From Acidobacteriota bacterium (GTDB taxonomy: Bacteria > Acidobacteriota > Polarisedimenticolia > J045), in contig JAMOQA010000579.1 of assembly GCA_027064265.1 (NCBI GenBank), forward strand, positions 1 to 5,456: DNA of 5,456 nt, read 5' to 3'. The position numbers were made by a program, and so were the translations under genes. A model generated the notes under the pieces. It saw only the letters and a program-made list of their open reading frames with translations. It was not told where the DNA came from and did no database searches. How positions within the stretch are numbered: position 1 is the first letter of the stretch; every line of letters begins with the position of its first letter. Below are positions 5,284 through 5,456 of this stretch, in pieces.

Positions 5284-5288
5284 ACCCG

Positions 5289-5456
5289 ATGAGCCAGCCG
5301 GAGGGAGGGGCCACTCCCCTCAGGAAGACCCCGCTCCACGACCGCCACGTCGCCCTCGGTGCCCGGATGGTCCCGTTCGCCGGGTTCGAGATGCCGGTGC
5401 AGTACACCGGCGTCATCGAGGAGCACCGGGCGGTGCGGACGGCCGCCGGTCTCTTC
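5289..5456 (+). CDS. gcvT: Aminomethyltransferase, glycine cleavage system T protein (N-terminal part)
   Basis: The first 56 codons are present and the gene runs off the window (full proteins are about 360-370 aa). After a 13-residue lead comes TPLHDRHVALGARMVPFAGF, then EMPVQY and IEEHRAVRTAAGLF. This lines up closely with the start of E. coli GcvT (TPLYEQH...GARMVDF.GW.MPL.Y, EHHAVRT.AG.F). GcvT transfers the aminomethyl carbon from lipoylated H protein to tetrahydrofolate, giving methylene-THF and ammonia in the glycine cleavage complex of the cytoplasm. It is usually followed by gcvH and gcvP, which would be expected beyond the window. It is separated from the comEA operon by 134 nt with its own candidate promoter and a good Shine-Dalgarno. 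A folate-binding YgfZ-like paralogue is less likely given the match to the GcvT N-terminus. Confidence 0.93.
   Translation, partial: MSQPEGGATPLRKTPLHDRHVALGARMVPFAGFEMPVQYTGVIEEHRAVRTAAGLF

Noticed and set aside
5148..5288. In-frame 47-residue N-terminal extension of GcvT from ATG 5148 or GTG 5151
   Set aside because: The extension is Arg/Pro-rich, uses codons foreign to the locus and covers the candidate -10 element. GcvT proteins normally start close to the TPL-H segment, and ATG 5289 has a good Shine-Dalgarno.

Overview
This window comes from a very GC-rich bacterial chromosome. By eye it is well over 70% G+C, and third codon positions are almost always G or C. Genes are tightly packed on the + strand, and stop codons overlap the next start in ATGA or GTGA arrangements. 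The gene set (c-di-GMP signalling, multi-PAS histidine kinase, ComEA, pseudopilin, GcvT, a likely sigma-54 promoter) points to a Gram-negative, pilus-bearing lineage. Acidobacteriota, Myxococcota or a related deep 'deltaproteobacterial' group would fit, but the sequence alone does not fix the phylum.

Positions 1-3620 hold a signalling operon. It contains the last 26 codons of a response-regulator receiver domain, a degenerate-GGDEF/EAL protein (79-1401), and a membrane-anchored histidine kinase with three PAS-like domains (1398-3620). Each stop overlaps the next start by 4 nt, so the three genes are probably co-transcribed and translationally coupled. This looks like a two-component pathway tied to c-di-GMP turnover or sensing.

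Positions 3621-3791 are a dense control region. In order they hold a cluster of CTGTC/GTGTC half-sites, an 8-bp hairpin, a near-consensus sigma-54 (-24/-12) promoter, an 8-bp hairpin whose 5' strand starts at the predicted +1, and a strong Shine-Dalgarno. It drives a second operon (3792-5154): a secreted ComEA-type helix-hairpin-helix DNA-binding protein, a GspH/FimT-type pseudopilin with an unusual Ala at mature position +1, and a small all-helical protein resembling the S23/IVP four-helix-bundle family. DNA uptake or type IV pilus function under RpoN control is the natural reading.

Positions 5155-5288 hold a candidate extended -10 promoter and two leader hairpins. They precede the N-terminal 56 codons of gcvT (glycine cleavage T protein), which runs off the window end and starts an unrelated metabolic unit. 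I found no RNA genes, insertion sequences, CRISPR arrays or attachment sites. The long minus-strand open frames are GC-driven shadows.
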